Assembly: GCF_014635305.1 (NCBI RefSeq) | Contig: NZ_BMCS01000001.1 | Span: 1,178,001 to 1,242,000 of the forward strand | DNA length: 64,000 nt | DNA from: Williamsia phyllosphaerae | Lineage (GTDB): Bacteria; Actinomycetota; Actinomycetes; Mycobacteriales; Mycobacteriaceae | Reading direction: 5' to 3' | Shown: positions 1-9,089 of the stretch, one piece after another | How the letters are laid out: every line of letters begins with the position of its first letter | How positions within the stretch are numbered: the first letter of the stretch is position 1 | Program-made: the position numbers and the translations under genes | Notes under the pieces: model-generated | Database searches by the model: none | Told to the model about the DNA's origin: nothing | What the model saw: only the letters and a program-made list of their open reading frames with translations

Positions 1-1521
1 CCGGACATGTTCGTCTCGATGTCCAGCGAGGTGAGCCCCCGAATCCGGGAGTTCGCCCGCAACGCCACGACCATCATGAGTACGCAGATCGGTCCGGGCC
101 TGCGTGACTACCTCGGATCTTTGGAGTCGAAGCTGCGAGATCTGAAGCTGGCCGGGCCGCTGCTGGTGATGCAGAGCAACGGTGGCGCGGTCGCCGCGGC
201 CGAGGCACCGAGGAACGCGATCAGCACGGTCGGGTCGGTGCTGACCGGTGGCGTCGTCGGCGCGGTCTCCCTCGGTCGGCAACTGGGTCACCGCAACGTC
301 ATCGCCACCGACGTCGGGGGCACGACGTTCCTCGTCGGCCTGGTCGTCGACGGCGAGCCGGTCCGTGCGTCGAGCACGATCATCAACCACCACCCGATCA
401 ACGTCCCCACCCTCGAGGTGCATGCGATCGGTTCCGGGGGTGGCGCCATCGCCTGGGTCGATCCGGGCGGCAACCTGCAGATCGGACCGCACAGTGCGCA
501 GGCGGTCCCCGGTCCGGCCTGTTACGGGCAGGGCGGCACCGAGCCCACCAACACCGACGCCAACCTCGTGCTCGGCATCCTCCCCGAGCGGGGCCTGCTG
601 GGTGGGCGCAAGCCGCTCGACAAGAACCTCGCACGCGAAGCGATCCGCCGACGCATCGCCGAGCCGCTCGGTCTGTCGGTCGAGGATGCCGCGGCCGCCA
701 TTTACGCCGTACAGAACGCCCAGACCGGTGACCTGCTGCGCAAGACCGTCGTCGAGGCCGGGCACGATCCGCGTGAGTTCGTGCTCTACGCATTCGGCGG
801 CGCGGGCCCCGCGCACTGCGCCGGGTATGCCGCCGAGGTGGGGGTGAAGGAGGTGGTCGTCCCGCTCGGTCAGGTCGCGTCCGCGTTCTCCGCCTATGGT
901 CTGGCCTCCTCGAACATCGTTCTGGCGGCGGAACTCTCGGACCCGGCGGCCATGCCGCTCGATCCCGCCCGGGCCGAGCGGAACTTTGCCGGACTGGAGG
1001 AGCGAGTCCGTGCGGCGCTGAGCCGTCAGGGACTCTCGTTCACGAGCATCGAGGTCGAGCGTGAGATCGACATGCGCTACACGATGCAGCTCGCCGAGGT
1101 GGCGACCTCACTCCCCGAGGGTGCGCTCGACTCGACGAGTGTCGCGCACGCATCGGATCTGTTCGAGCAGCGCTACGCCGACCTCTACGGCAAGGACAGC
1201 GGGTTCCGTGAGGCCGGCATCCAGGCCATCACCTACCGTGTCCGCGCGACCGGCGTGCTGCCGTTCTCGCCGACCCTGCCCGAGGTGAAGTCGGCCGACT
1301 CGCCGGACGCCTCCGCGGCCCGGATCGGTAGTCGAAAGGTCTGTCTCGACGGACGGGTCGGGTTCGTCGACAGCGACATCTACGACTACAGCAAGCTCTC
1401 CGCCGGCCACGTCCTGACCGGCCCGGCCATCGTCGAGGTCCCCACCACGACGGTCGTCGTACCCCACGGCACCACCGGCACAGTCGACCGTCTCGGCAAC
1501 CTCTCCATCGTCGCCCAGTAG
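1..1521 (+). CDS. HyuA-type hydantoinase/oxoprolinase A subunit (carboxylase subunit), 5' truncated by window edge
   Basis: The reading frame is open at the first base, so the gene begins upstream; 506 residues are visible. The sequence is HyuA family (hydantoinase/5-oxoprolinase A, also acetone and acetophenone carboxylase ATP-dependent subunits): a VSMSSEVSPRIREF block near the start, MQSNGG, a DVGGTTFLVGLV phosphate-binding block of the actin-like ATPase fold, and GGAGPAHC. The family activates carbonyl or amide substrates with ATP together with a HyuB partner. The next gene encodes HyuB 10 bp downstream, followed by an AMP ligase, an FAD monooxygenase and a TetR regulator. I infer a ketone or aromatic carboxylase rather than a hydantoinase, from the acetone-carboxylase-like zinc module on the partner. 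Substrate unknown. Confidence 0.85.
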   Translation, partial: PDMFVSMSSEVSPRIREFARNATTIMSTQIGPGLRDYLGSLESKLRDLKLAGPLLVMQSNGGAVAAAEAPRNAISTVGSVLTGGVVGAVSLGRQLGHRNVIATDVGGTTFLVGLVVDGEPVRASSTIINHHPINVPTLEVHAIGSGGGAIAWVDPGGNLQIGPHSAQAVPGPACYGQGGTEPTNTDANLVLGILPERGLLGGRKPLDKNLAREAIRRRIAEPLGLSVEDAAAAIYAVQNAQTGDLLRKTVVEAGHDPREFVLYAFGGAGPAHCAGYAAEVGVKEVVVPLGQVASAFSAYGLASSNIVLAAELSDPAAMPLDPARAERNFAGLEERVRAALSRQGLSFTSIEVEREIDMRYTMQLAEVATSLPEGALDSTSVAHASDLFEQRYADLYGKDSGFREAGIQAITYRVRATGVLPFSPTLPEVKSADSPDASAARIGSRKVCLDGRVGFVDSDIYDYSKLSAGHVLTGPAIVEVPTTTVVVPHGTTGTVDRLGNLSIVAQ

Positions 1522-1531
1522 GAGCGCCCCC

Positions 1532-3853
1532 ATGACCTCACCGATCCCCGGCTCCGAGATCTTCTCGAGCCGTCCCGTCGATCCCGACGCCCTCGCCCGT
1601 TCGCTGCCGCCGAGCCTGCAGATCCACACGGTGACCCAGCAGCAGATCGATGACCTCGACCCGCTCACCTACGAGGTGATCCGTCACCGGCTGTGGTCGG
1701 TGACCGACGAGATGGGTGAAGCACTCAAACGGATGTCGGGCTCGCCGATCGTCACCGACGCCAACGACTTCGACTTCGCCGTGAGCGACGAACTGGGCCA
1801 GGAGGTCCAGGTCGGTCTCTACAACACGATGCTCGTCGGTGCCGTCGACCTCGCCATCTATTGGACGCTGCAGCACCGCGCCACCAATCCCGGCATCGAA
1901 GAGGGCGACATGTTCCTCTGCAACGACCCCTGGGTCGGCGGCGGTCTGCACCAGAGCGACGTCATCGTCTACCAACCGATCTTCCACGAGGGCAAGCTGT
2001 TCAGCTGGACCAGCGCCATCTGCCACGAGCCGGATCTCGGCGGCTCCGGTCTCGGGTCGTTCGACCCGTCCGCCAAGGACGTCTTCTCCGAGTCACTGCC
2101 CACACCACCGATCAAGGTGGTCCGCAACTTCGAGCTCCAGCGCGACGTCGCCGACGTATGGGTCCGCCGGTCCCGTGTCCCGATGCTCGTGGGTCTCGAC
2201 CTGCGCGCCAAGATCGGCGCCAACACGGTGGGGCGCAACCGTATCCACGCGGTCATCGAGCAGTACGGCGCCGACACGGTCAAGGCCGTCATGAAGCGCA
2301 TGATGACCGACGCCGAGGGCCGCCTCCGGGCGAAGCTCACCTCGCTGCCGGACGGCACGTGGAAAGCGACCGGATATCAGGACCAGTCGAGCGTCGGCGA
2401 CCGTGAGGTTCACAAGATCACCGTGGCCATGAGCAAGACCGCCGACCACCTGACATTCGACTTCACCGGTACCGACAAGCAGACCGGCGTCATCAACTGC
2501 ACCTACGCCGGCATGCGCGGTGGCGTCATGCTTGCTCTGCTCCCGATCCTGGCCGGCGACATCCCGTGGTCGGCGGGTGGACTGATGCGGTGCTTCGACC
2601 TGGTGTCCGAGGAAGGCACCATCAACAACGCGACCTTCCCGGCGGCCGTGAGCCGTGGCCCTATCGGCCCCGCGTGGTTGACCGGAACCCTGATCGCGGA
2701 GTGTCTTTCGCAGATGCTCGACCGTTCGGTTGATCTGGGAACGAGTGTGCAGGCGGCGTGCTGCGGCACCTGGGACACCGCGGTCATCGCGGGGCTGGAC
2801 GAGCGGGCCGAACAACCGGTCCCGTTCCTCAACATCATGATGGAGCCCATGGCCGGCGGATACGGGGCGCGTCCCACCGCCGACGGCATGGACACCGGAG
2901 GCCTCTTCTGCATCCCGATGGGCCGCATCCCGGACACCGAGATGACCGAGTTCCTCTACCCCCTGCTCACATTGTGGCGCCGCGAGGAGCCCGACTCCGG
3001 CGGCCCCGGCCGTCAACGTGGCGGTGTGAGCGCGTCATTGGCGGTCACCCCGTATGGCACCAGTCTGCCCATGGGGCTGGTCCTGGCATCCGCGGGCAAG
3101 GCCGTGGCCCAGAACAACGGTCTCGCGGGCGGATACCCCGGCAACACCGGCCTCGAGATCCTGGCCCGCGGCACCGACATCAACGAGCAGTTCGCGGCCG
3201 GTCTTATCCCCGGTGACCTCGATGAACTCGGCGGCGGCCGGGAGTTCGGGGCCTGCTACGCGGAGAGCTACGTGGCACCAGGGGAAGTGCTGTACATGCA
3301 CTGGCAGGGTGGCGGAGGGTACGGCGATCCGCTGCAGCGTGATCCGGCTGCTGTCGCGATCGACCTGCGCGAGGGCAAGGTCACCGTGGACGGTGCGGCC
3401 GCGGTCTACGGCGTCGTCGTCGACCACAATGGGGCCGATGATCGTGCGACCGCGGACCTACGGACGTCCATGCTGACCGAACGTCGTGAGCGGTCCACGC
3501 GGCACTCCGATGCGCCGACCATGGATCTGAGCCTCGGACGACGACTGGACGACAACCTCGTCGAGGTCAGCGTCGGTGACTCGCGTGTCATCGCGTGTGC
3601 GCACTGCGGTCGGTTGCTCGGCGACGACAAGAACGGCGGTGTTCTGGATCTGGCGAGGTTCGAGGGCCCGTCCACGACGGCAGGTCCCCAGGTCACGTCC
3701 GACCCCACCGAGTACGTCGACACCCCGATCGTGTTCCGTCAGCTGTGCTGCCCGGGCTGTTGGACTGCGATCTATTCGGGCATCGTGCCCGCCGATCACC
3801 CAGACCACTCGCTGGAGATCTCGCGACTGTTGCCGGCGGTGGCGACGCGGTGA
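1532..3853 (+). CDS. HyuB-type hydantoinase/oxoprolinase B subunit with C-terminal zinc module
   Basis: 773 residues, longer than a plain HyuB protein. Residues about 40-600 are HyuB-like (YEVIRHRLWSVTDEMGEAL, then CNDPWVGGGLHQSDV, later GGGGYGDP). The last 100 residues hold a CxxC pair (C689, C692) and a CCxxC cluster (C739, C740, C743), which resembles the small zinc-binding gamma/beta subunits of acetone and acetophenone carboxylases. It therefore looks like a fusion of two carboxylase subunits. It lies 10 bp after hyuA, and its stop overlaps the GTG of the next gene (GTGA), so the three should be co-translated. Predicted role: cytoplasmic ATP-dependent carboxylation or ring hydrolysis with HyuA. 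The family call is firm; the fusion interpretation is inference. Confidence 0.85.
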   Translation: MTSPIPGSEIFSSRPVDPDALARSLPPSLQIHTVTQQQIDDLDPLTYEVIRHRLWSVTDEMGEALKRMSGSPIVTDANDFDFAVSDELGQEVQVGLYNTMLVGAVDLAIYWTLQHRATNPGIEEGDMFLCNDPWVGGGLHQSDVIVYQPIFHEGKLFSWTSAICHEPDLGGSGLGSFDPSAKDVFSESLPTPPIKVVRNFELQRDVADVWVRRSRVPMLVGLDLRAKIGANTVGRNRIHAVIEQYGADTVKAVMKRMMTDAEGRLRAKLTSLPDGTWKATGYQDQSSVGDREVHKITVAMSKTADHLTFDFTGTDKQTGVINCTYAGMRGGVMLALLPILAGDIPWSAGGLMRCFDLVSEEGTINNATFPAAVSRGPIGPAWLTGTLIAECLSQMLDRSVDLGTSVQAACCGTWDTAVIAGLDERAEQPVPFLNIMMEPMAGGYGARPTADGMDTGGLFCIPMGRIPDTEMTEFLYPLLTLWRREEPDSGGPGRQRGGVSASLAVTPYGTSLPMGLVLASAGKAVAQNNGLAGGYPGNTGLEILARGTDINEQFAAGLIPGDLDELGGGREFGACYAESYVAPGEVLYMHWQGGGGYGDPLQRDPAAVAIDLREGKVTVDGAAAVYGVVVDHNGADDRATADLRTSMLTERRERSTRHSDAPTMDLSLGRRLDDNLVEVSVGDSRVIACAHCGRLLGDDKNGGVLDLARFEGPSTTAGPQVTSDPTEYVDTPIVFRQLCCPGCWTAIYSGIVPADHPDHSLEISRLLPAVATR

Positions 3854-5544
3854 CGACGATCGACGCGCGTGGCGAGACCACGTTCGACGACTGGGACGGT
3901 CGGTTGATCCCGTATCCGCCCGAGCGGGCACGGCGCCACCGCGAGACCGGTTCGTGGAGCGCGGATCCGACGGGACGCAGGTTCCACCAGATCGCGCTAC
4001 GTCATCCCGATCGGCCGGCGGTGATCACCGCCGAGGGGTCGATGACCTACGCCGAACTCGACCGGCGCACCGATGCCGTCGCGGCCGGGCTGATCGACCT
4101 CGGTCTGCGCCGACTCGACCCGGTGGTGTTCCAGCTGACGAATCGTCTCGGGACCGTCCTCGCCTGGTACGGCTGCCTCAAGGCGGGCCTCGTGCCCGTC
4201 GCCACGCTGGCCGCGCACCGGATGCACGAGATCGGGCACGTCAGCCGGACCGTCGGTGCGGTGGCACACGTCGTCGAGGTCGGTGACCCGGCGTTCGACC
4301 TGCTGCGCTTCGCCCATGAGCACGCGGCCGGCGGCGACACCGTTCGGCACATCCTCACGGTGGGTGCGCCGTCCGCCGAGCCCGGCTCCATCCGAATGGA
4401 GGACCTGGGTCTCGACGTCGACCCGACGGCGGCACGGCGCACCGTCGAGGCGATCGAACACGACATCCACCCGCAGGACGTCGTCGCGTTCCAGTTGTCC
4501 GGCGGAACCACCGGTGTGCCCAAGGTGATCCCGCGTATCCACGCCGAGTACTGGAACAACGCCGAGATGTACGCGCGGTGGCTGGGGTGGGACGAGACGA
4601 GCCGGGTGGCCCATCTGATCCCGATCATCCACAACGCCGGCATCGTGTGCGGACTCCACGCGTCGCATTCCGTCGGGGCCTGTCTCGTACTCGCGACCGC
4701 CGACGCGGCCAGTGCGTTCGACCTGATGGAACGGGCCGGGGCCACCGAGGTCCTCATCGGGCACGGGCACTATCAGGCGGTCATGGACGCCGGGTTCGAC
4801 CGGGTCCGCGACCGGTTGCGGAGGGTCATCCTGTCCGGTGCCAAGGTGTCCGCGGAGCTGATGGCCCGGGTCGACGACGGCGGAAGCCACTGGGGCGGGC
4901 AACTCTTCGGGATGTCGGAGGGGATGTTTGCGGTGACGCCTCTCGGTGCCCCGTTGCGGGCCCGGGTGGAGACCGTCGGTACGCCGGTCGCCCCGGACGA
5001 CGAGGTCCGCATCCTCGAACCGGGTACCGAGACCGAGGTCCCCGACGGTGTGGTCGGGGAACTGTGCTGTCGCGGTCCGTACACGATCGTGGGATATTTC
5101 GATGCGGCCGAACACAATCGGTCGGCGTTCACCACGGACGGGTTCTACCGGACCGGCGACCTGGCGACCATCGTCGTCATCGACGACGTCCGGTACGTGT
5201 CCATCGAGGGACGCATCAAGGACCTGATCAACCGGGGCGGCGAGAAGATCAACGCCGAGGAGCTCGAGTTCCTGCTCGTCGAGCATCCCGGGATCGACGA
5301 CGCGGCTGTCGTCGCGATGCCCGATCCGCGCCTCGGCGAAAAGACCTGCGCGTATCTCGTGGCAGCACAGGACGAGTTGTCCCTGACCCAAGTTCGTGAG
5401 CACCTGACCCGCCTCGGAGTCGCGAAGTTCAAGTGGCCCGAGCGGCTCGAGTGGGTGTCGGCGCTCCCCCGAACCACCGTCAACAAGATCGACAAGAAGA
5501 GTCTGCGCGCCGACATCGCCGACAAGGTGCTCGCCGACCGCTGA
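3850..5544 (+). CDS. Aryl acid AMP/CoA ligase (2,3-dihydroxybenzoate-AMP ligase-like)
   Basis: 564 residues from a GTG overlapping the hyuB stop by 4 bp. The ANL adenylation superfamily motifs are all present: the P-loop LSGGTTGVPKVIPR, GMSEGMFAVT, GFYRTGDLA, GRIKDLINRGGEKI, and a C-terminal TVNKIDKKS with the catalytic lysine. The N-terminal YPPERARRHRETGSW and the IPR after the P-loop are typical of EntE/DhbE/MbtA-like aryl acid ligases, which adenylate salicylate or dihydroxybenzoate; catabolic relatives form aryl-CoA. No siderophore genes are nearby. With a HyuAB pair upstream and an aryl-CoA-hydroxylase-like flavoprotein downstream, activation of an aromatic or aryl-keto acid for degradation is the better inference. 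Confidence 0.85.
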   Translation: MTTIDARGETTFDDWDGRLIPYPPERARRHRETGSWSADPTGRRFHQIALRHPDRPAVITAEGSMTYAELDRRTDAVAAGLIDLGLRRLDPVVFQLTNRLGTVLAWYGCLKAGLVPVATLAAHRMHEIGHVSRTVGAVAHVVEVGDPAFDLLRFAHEHAAGGDTVRHILTVGAPSAEPGSIRMEDLGLDVDPTAARRTVEAIEHDIHPQDVVAFQLSGGTTGVPKVIPRIHAEYWNNAEMYARWLGWDETSRVAHLIPIIHNAGIVCGLHASHSVGACLVLATADAASAFDLMERAGATEVLIGHGHYQAVMDAGFDRVRDRLRRVILSGAKVSAELMARVDDGGSHWGGQLFGMSEGMFAVTPLGAPLRARVETVGTPVAPDDEVRILEPGTETEVPDGVVGELCCRGPYTIVGYFDAAEHNRSAFTTDGFYRTGDLATIVVIDDVRYVSIEGRIKDLINRGGEKINAEELEFLLVEHPGIDDAAVVAMPDPRLGEKTCAYLVAAQDELSLTQVREHLTRLGVAKFKWPERLEWVSALPRTTVNKIDKKSLRADIADKVLADR

Positions 5545-5593
5545 GGCCGGGCGACCACGCAGTCCACACCCGGATCGATCGTATGGAGATCTC

Positions 5594-7174
5594 ATGAACC
5601 TCGCTCGCATCGCCGTCCTCGGGGGCGGCCCCGGCGGCCTCTACGCAGCACGACTGCTGAAGTTGCGCCACCCCGCAGCCGACGTCACCGTCTACGAACA
5701 GAGCTCGCCCGACACCACTTTCGGGTTCGGTGTCGGGCTCGCCTCACGCACCCAGCGCAACCTCCGGGACGCCGATGCGGCATCGCTCGAGGCGATCGTC
5801 GCGGCCGCGTACTCACACGAGATGTCCATGCAGGTGGGCGCGGACGTGGTCCGCATCGCGCACGGCGATCTGCTGGCCATCGCCCGCACACAGCTGCTCG
5901 CGATCCTGCAGGATCAGGCGCAGCGAGCCGGTGTCACCCTCGTCTTCGGTGAACGCCATGTGGCGGCCGACCTGGACGCCGACCTCGTGATCGCCGCGGA
6001 CGGCATCAACAGTGCAACCCGTGAATCCGATCCCCGCTTCGGTGCCCACCTCACCACCGGAGCCGGTCTGTATCTTTGGTGTGGAACGGATTTCGCGCTA
6101 CCGAGCGCCATCTTCGTCCCGTCGACGACCGAGCACGGGACCTTCGTCGCCCATGCCTACCCCTATTCGGCGGACCGCAGTACCTTCCTCATCGAGACCG
6201 ACGAAGCCACCTGGAGGCGAGCGGGTTTCGACGTCTCGACCGCCGAGACCGACCAGGCCGGTTCTGATCTGACCTCTCTGCGGTACCTGCAGTCGGCGTT
6301 CGCGGAGACACTCGACGGCCACGGTCTGATCGGCAACCGAACCCGCTGGATGCAGTTCCGAACCGTCCGATGCAATCGCTGGTCGGTCGACAACGTCGTC
6401 CTTCTCGGCGACGCGGCGCACACCGCCCACTACTCGATCGGATCGGGTACCAAGCTGGCCATGGAGGACGCCATCGCACTCGATGCGGCACTGTGGGATT
6501 CGGACTCGATCGCCGACGCCCTCGCGCGCTACGAGCGGACCCGTCGCCCCGCGGTCGACCATCTCCAGCAGATCGCCCGGCGCAGTGAACTGTGGTGGGA
6601 GTCCTTCCCGCAGAGAATGGATCTCCCCGTGGACCGGTTGATGGTCTCCTACATGACCAGATCGGGGAAGGTGGGTCTCGACCGGTTCCTCGATTCGGCG
6701 CCCGAGGTGGCGTGGGCGGGTGTCACGAGCTACGCCGGCGTCGCCGACGACCGGGCCCGTCCCGATGACGTCGAGCAGTGGGTGCTGGCGCAGCCCCTGG
6801 AGCACCCGCAGGGGTCCTACTCGGCACGACTGGCGCCTGCGGACCTGCGCGACGGCCCGGCGACCGTCGTCCATCATGTGGACACCGACTCCGCCTGGGA
6901 CGAGGCGGCCGATGCGCTCGTCGCCGCGGCGCGCGGAGATGCCGTGGTCTGGCTCACCGGGGTCTCCGATCGTGACGCCGTGCTGACCCGCCTGGACATC
7001 GCCGAACGCGTCGTCCGTGACACCGACGCACTCGTGGTCGTGGAGGTGCCGTCGAACTGTCTCGCCGATGCGGCGGCGGGTCTGGTCAGTGGTCGTACCC
7101 ACCTCGTGGCGACGCCGGAGCGCGCCGACGCGGAGACCGAGAGGGGAGCGCCGGCCGTGGCGTCCTCGGTGTGA
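5594..7174 (+). CDS. FAD-dependent monooxygenase, salicylyl-CoA 5-hydroxylase-like, without reductase domain
   Basis: 526 residues. The N-terminus has the Rossmann motif GGGPGGLYAARLL, and VVLLGDAAHTAHYSIGSG is the flavin GD motif of group A hydroxylases. The YEQSSPDTTFGFGVGL block is typical of the N-terminal half of salicylyl-CoA 5-hydroxylase and anthraniloyl-CoA monooxygenase. Those enzymes usually continue into an old-yellow-enzyme barrel; here the protein instead has about 130 Ala/Asp/Val-rich residues without recognisable OYE FMN motifs. It lies 49 bp after the ligase gene. The order ligase then aryl-CoA hydroxylase matches a CoA-thioester route for aromatic acids. Substrate is inference. 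Confidence 0.78.
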   Translation: MNLARIAVLGGGPGGLYAARLLKLRHPAADVTVYEQSSPDTTFGFGVGLASRTQRNLRDADAASLEAIVAAAYSHEMSMQVGADVVRIAHGDLLAIARTQLLAILQDQAQRAGVTLVFGERHVAADLDADLVIAADGINSATRESDPRFGAHLTTGAGLYLWCGTDFALPSAIFVPSTTEHGTFVAHAYPYSADRSTFLIETDEATWRRAGFDVSTAETDQAGSDLTSLRYLQSAFAETLDGHGLIGNRTRWMQFRTVRCNRWSVDNVVLLGDAAHTAHYSIGSGTKLAMEDAIALDAALWDSDSIADALARYERTRRPAVDHLQQIARRSELWWESFPQRMDLPVDRLMVSYMTRSGKVGLDRFLDSAPEVAWAGVTSYAGVADDRARPDDVEQWVLAQPLEHPQGSYSARLAPADLRDGPATVVHHVDTDSAWDEAADALVAAARGDAVVWLTGVSDRDAVLTRLDIAERVVRDTDALVVVEVPSNCLADAAAGLVSGRTHLVATPERADAETERGAPAVASSV

Positions 7175-7211
7175 GGGCGTTTCGGCGAATCCCGCCGGTT
7201 ATCCTTCACCG

Positions 7212-7919
7212 ATGACCAGCGAGAACGAGTCGGTACCGGCGCGCAACCCGCGTCGCGAGCTGGTCGAGAAGCAGATCCTCGACCAGGCGACACGGTTGTT
7301 CGCGGAGAAGGGGTACGCGAGCACGACGCTCCAGGACATCGCCGACGCCACCGGACTGACGCGACCGTCGCTCTATCACTACGTGGCGAACAAGGACGCG
7401 CTGTTGTCGCGTCTGGTGAGCGAGAGCACGGACACCCCGGCCGCGATGCTGCATGAGATCAACGAACGCACCGACCTCGGCCCCAGCGAGAAGCTCCGGA
7501 AGATGGCCACGGCGATCGCGCTGAACCAGGCGCAGACCGCAGACCGGTTCAAGCTGATCATCCGATCCGAGGCGGCGTTGCCCGACGACATCTCCCGGGC
7601 TTTTCAGCAGAGCCGTCGGCACGTGCTCCAGGAGTTCGTGCGGGTGATCGAGGACGGGGTGCGCAGCGGCGAGATGCGGCCCGTCCATCCACGGACCGCC
7701 GCGCTCGGGATCATCGGGATGCTCAACTGGGTGGCGTGGTGGCACACCCCCGGCGATCCCGACGCCGACCGGACCGCCGCGGTTCAGCTCGCCGACATGG
7801 CGCTGCGGACGGTGTCACAGACCGAGGTCGGACCATCGACTCCCGAGGGGCCGGAGCGGGCCATCGCCCTCATCCGCCAGGATCTGGACTACCTGGAGCG
7901 ACTGCTCGCGCAGGAGTGA
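7212..7919 (+). CDS. TetR/AcrR family transcriptional regulator
   Basis: 235 residues from the ATG at 7212, beginning MTSENESVPARNPRRE; the longer frame upstream merely overlaps the monooxygenase gene. The HTH is clear at residues about 20-65 (ILDQATRLFAEKGYASTT, then SLYHYVANKDALL). It starts 37 bp after the monooxygenase gene in the same direction and probably regulates the hyuA-monooxygenase operon. It converges with another tetR gene, with only 12 bp between the stops. The ligand is not predictable; an aryl-CoA or aromatic acid fits the context. Confidence 0.9.
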   Translation: MTSENESVPARNPRRELVEKQILDQATRLFAEKGYASTTLQDIADATGLTRPSLYHYVANKDALLSRLVSESTDTPAAMLHEINERTDLGPSEKLRKMATAIALNQAQTADRFKLIIRSEAALPDDISRAFQQSRRHVLQEFVRVIEDGVRSGEMRPVHPRTAALGIIGMLNWVAWWHTPGDPDADRTAAVQLADMALRTVSQTEVGPSTPEGPERAIALIRQDLDYLERLLAQE

Positions 7920-7931
7920 GTTGTTTCCGAT

Positions 7932-8540
7932 CTACTCGAACCTGATCGCGTCAGCCGTTGCGATCAGGGCCTCGCTGAGCGACTCCGCAGTGGGGTTGCT
8001 GTCGGTCGTCCACCGCAACAAAGTTCCGGTGAGCGCGTCACTCGCAGCGCGACCCATCACGATGGGAGACCTCTCGGAGCCGAGCCGGCCGGCAGCCTGC
8101 TCAGCGCCGATCATCTCGGCCAGCAGGTCGGCGGTGGCATCCGATCCGGGTAGTAGCGGGCCACCGGCATGGACCCACGAGTGCACCACGGGGATGACTG
8201 CGTCCACGTGCGTCGCGAACGAGGACGACCACCGCGCCAGTGCGTTGTCGAGACGCACGCGGAGTTCGAGGTCCGGATCGTTCTCGGCGCGAAGGCAGTC
8301 CGCGAAACCGACGTAATGGGTACTCGCGACCGCGTCGAACAACTTCTCCTTGGAGGCGTAATTGTTGAACACCGTGGCCCGGGCGACACCCGCCTCGGCG
8401 GCGATCCGCTCCATGGTGGTCTCGGTGTAACCCAGTTCGCCGAACAGCCTCACCGCGGCGGCCAGAATGCGCTCGCGGATAGAACCTTTGCGGTCAGGAC
8501 CGCCGGATCCGACAGGTTCCCCGCCGTTCTCGGCTGTCAT
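7932..8540 (-). CDS. TetR/AcrR family transcriptional regulator
   Basis: 202 residues. The N-terminal HTH reads RERILAAAVRLFGELGYTETT, then ATVFNNYASKEKLFDAV, a normal TetR DNA-binding domain. The C-terminal ligand domain includes several His residues and AEMIGAEQAAGRL. It points away from the TfoX gene at 8634-8966 with a short gap and has no obvious divergent target; autoregulation is likely for the family. No distinctive operator was recognised in its short upstream region. Confidence 0.9.
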   Translation of the reverse strand: MTAENGGEPVGSGGPDRKGSIRERILAAAVRLFGELGYTETTMERIAAEAGVARATVFNNYASKEKLFDAVASTHYVGFADCLRAENDPDLELRVRLDNALARWSSSFATHVDAVIPVVHSWVHAGGPLLPGSDATADLLAEMIGAEQAAGRLGSERSPIVMGRAASDALTGTLLRWTTDSNPTAESLSEALIATADAIRFE

Positions 8541-8633
8541 TAGGCAGACTATAGAGTCTCGCGCCCCCGAATTCGCCTACTCTCGCGGTTCGGGCGACAT
8601 AGATCACCACCCGTCTCGCGGGTGAGAACGGTG

Positions 8634-8966
8634 TCATTTCGGTGGAAGTGTGCGCACATGGGTGACGCCGCGATCCACCCAGTCACCGAGTTCGTCGCGG
8701 CTCTCGATACCCGCCCTCGCCACGCGCAGCCATCCACGGGCCTCGCGTCCGGACATGATCATCGGCGACGTGTGCAGGTGTTCGAGTAGTTCGTCGGTCT
8801 CGTCGGGTGGGACGCGGAGCATGAGACCGCCCTCTTTGCTGACCGCGACCACCATGTGTCCGTCGATCAGGAACGCCAGCCCACCGAACATCGCCTTCTC
8901 GGTCACGCCGGACTCGATCTCGAGGAGTTCACGGACGCGATCCGCGAGCACTTCGTCGTAGGCCAT
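8634..8966 (-). CDS. TfoX N-terminal domain protein
   Basis: 110 residues from the ATG at 8966 (MAYDEVLADRVRELL). An upstream extension to 9020 is possible but lacks family similarity. The signature EKAMFGGLAFLIDGHMVVAV and the ending ARAGIESRDELGDWV match stand-alone TfoX N-terminal domains, common in actinobacteria. TfoX regulates competence in Proteobacteria, but these short forms have no established role. Single-gene unit; a cytosolic protein with no membrane segment. Confidence 0.85.
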   Translation of the reverse strand: MAYDEVLADRVRELLEIESGVTEKAMFGGLAFLIDGHMVVAVSKEGGLMLRVPPDETDELLEHLHTSPMIMSGREARGWLRVARAGIESRDELGDWVDRGVTHVRTLPPK

Positions 8967-9089
8967 GCCCCCATTCTTCGACGGCGAGACGTGGCTTGTC
9001 TCGCGGTGGGGGAGATCCAATCGAGTTCCAACACCACCCGGCTAGGTTCTGCCCTCGGTGAGTTGTCGGGATCTGACACAGGAGTAGCC

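Noticed and set aside
3850-5544. Siderophore salicylate/dihydroxybenzoate activation (MbtA/EntE role)
   Set aside because: No isochorismate, NRPS or siderophore transport genes nearby; the operon partners are catabolic.
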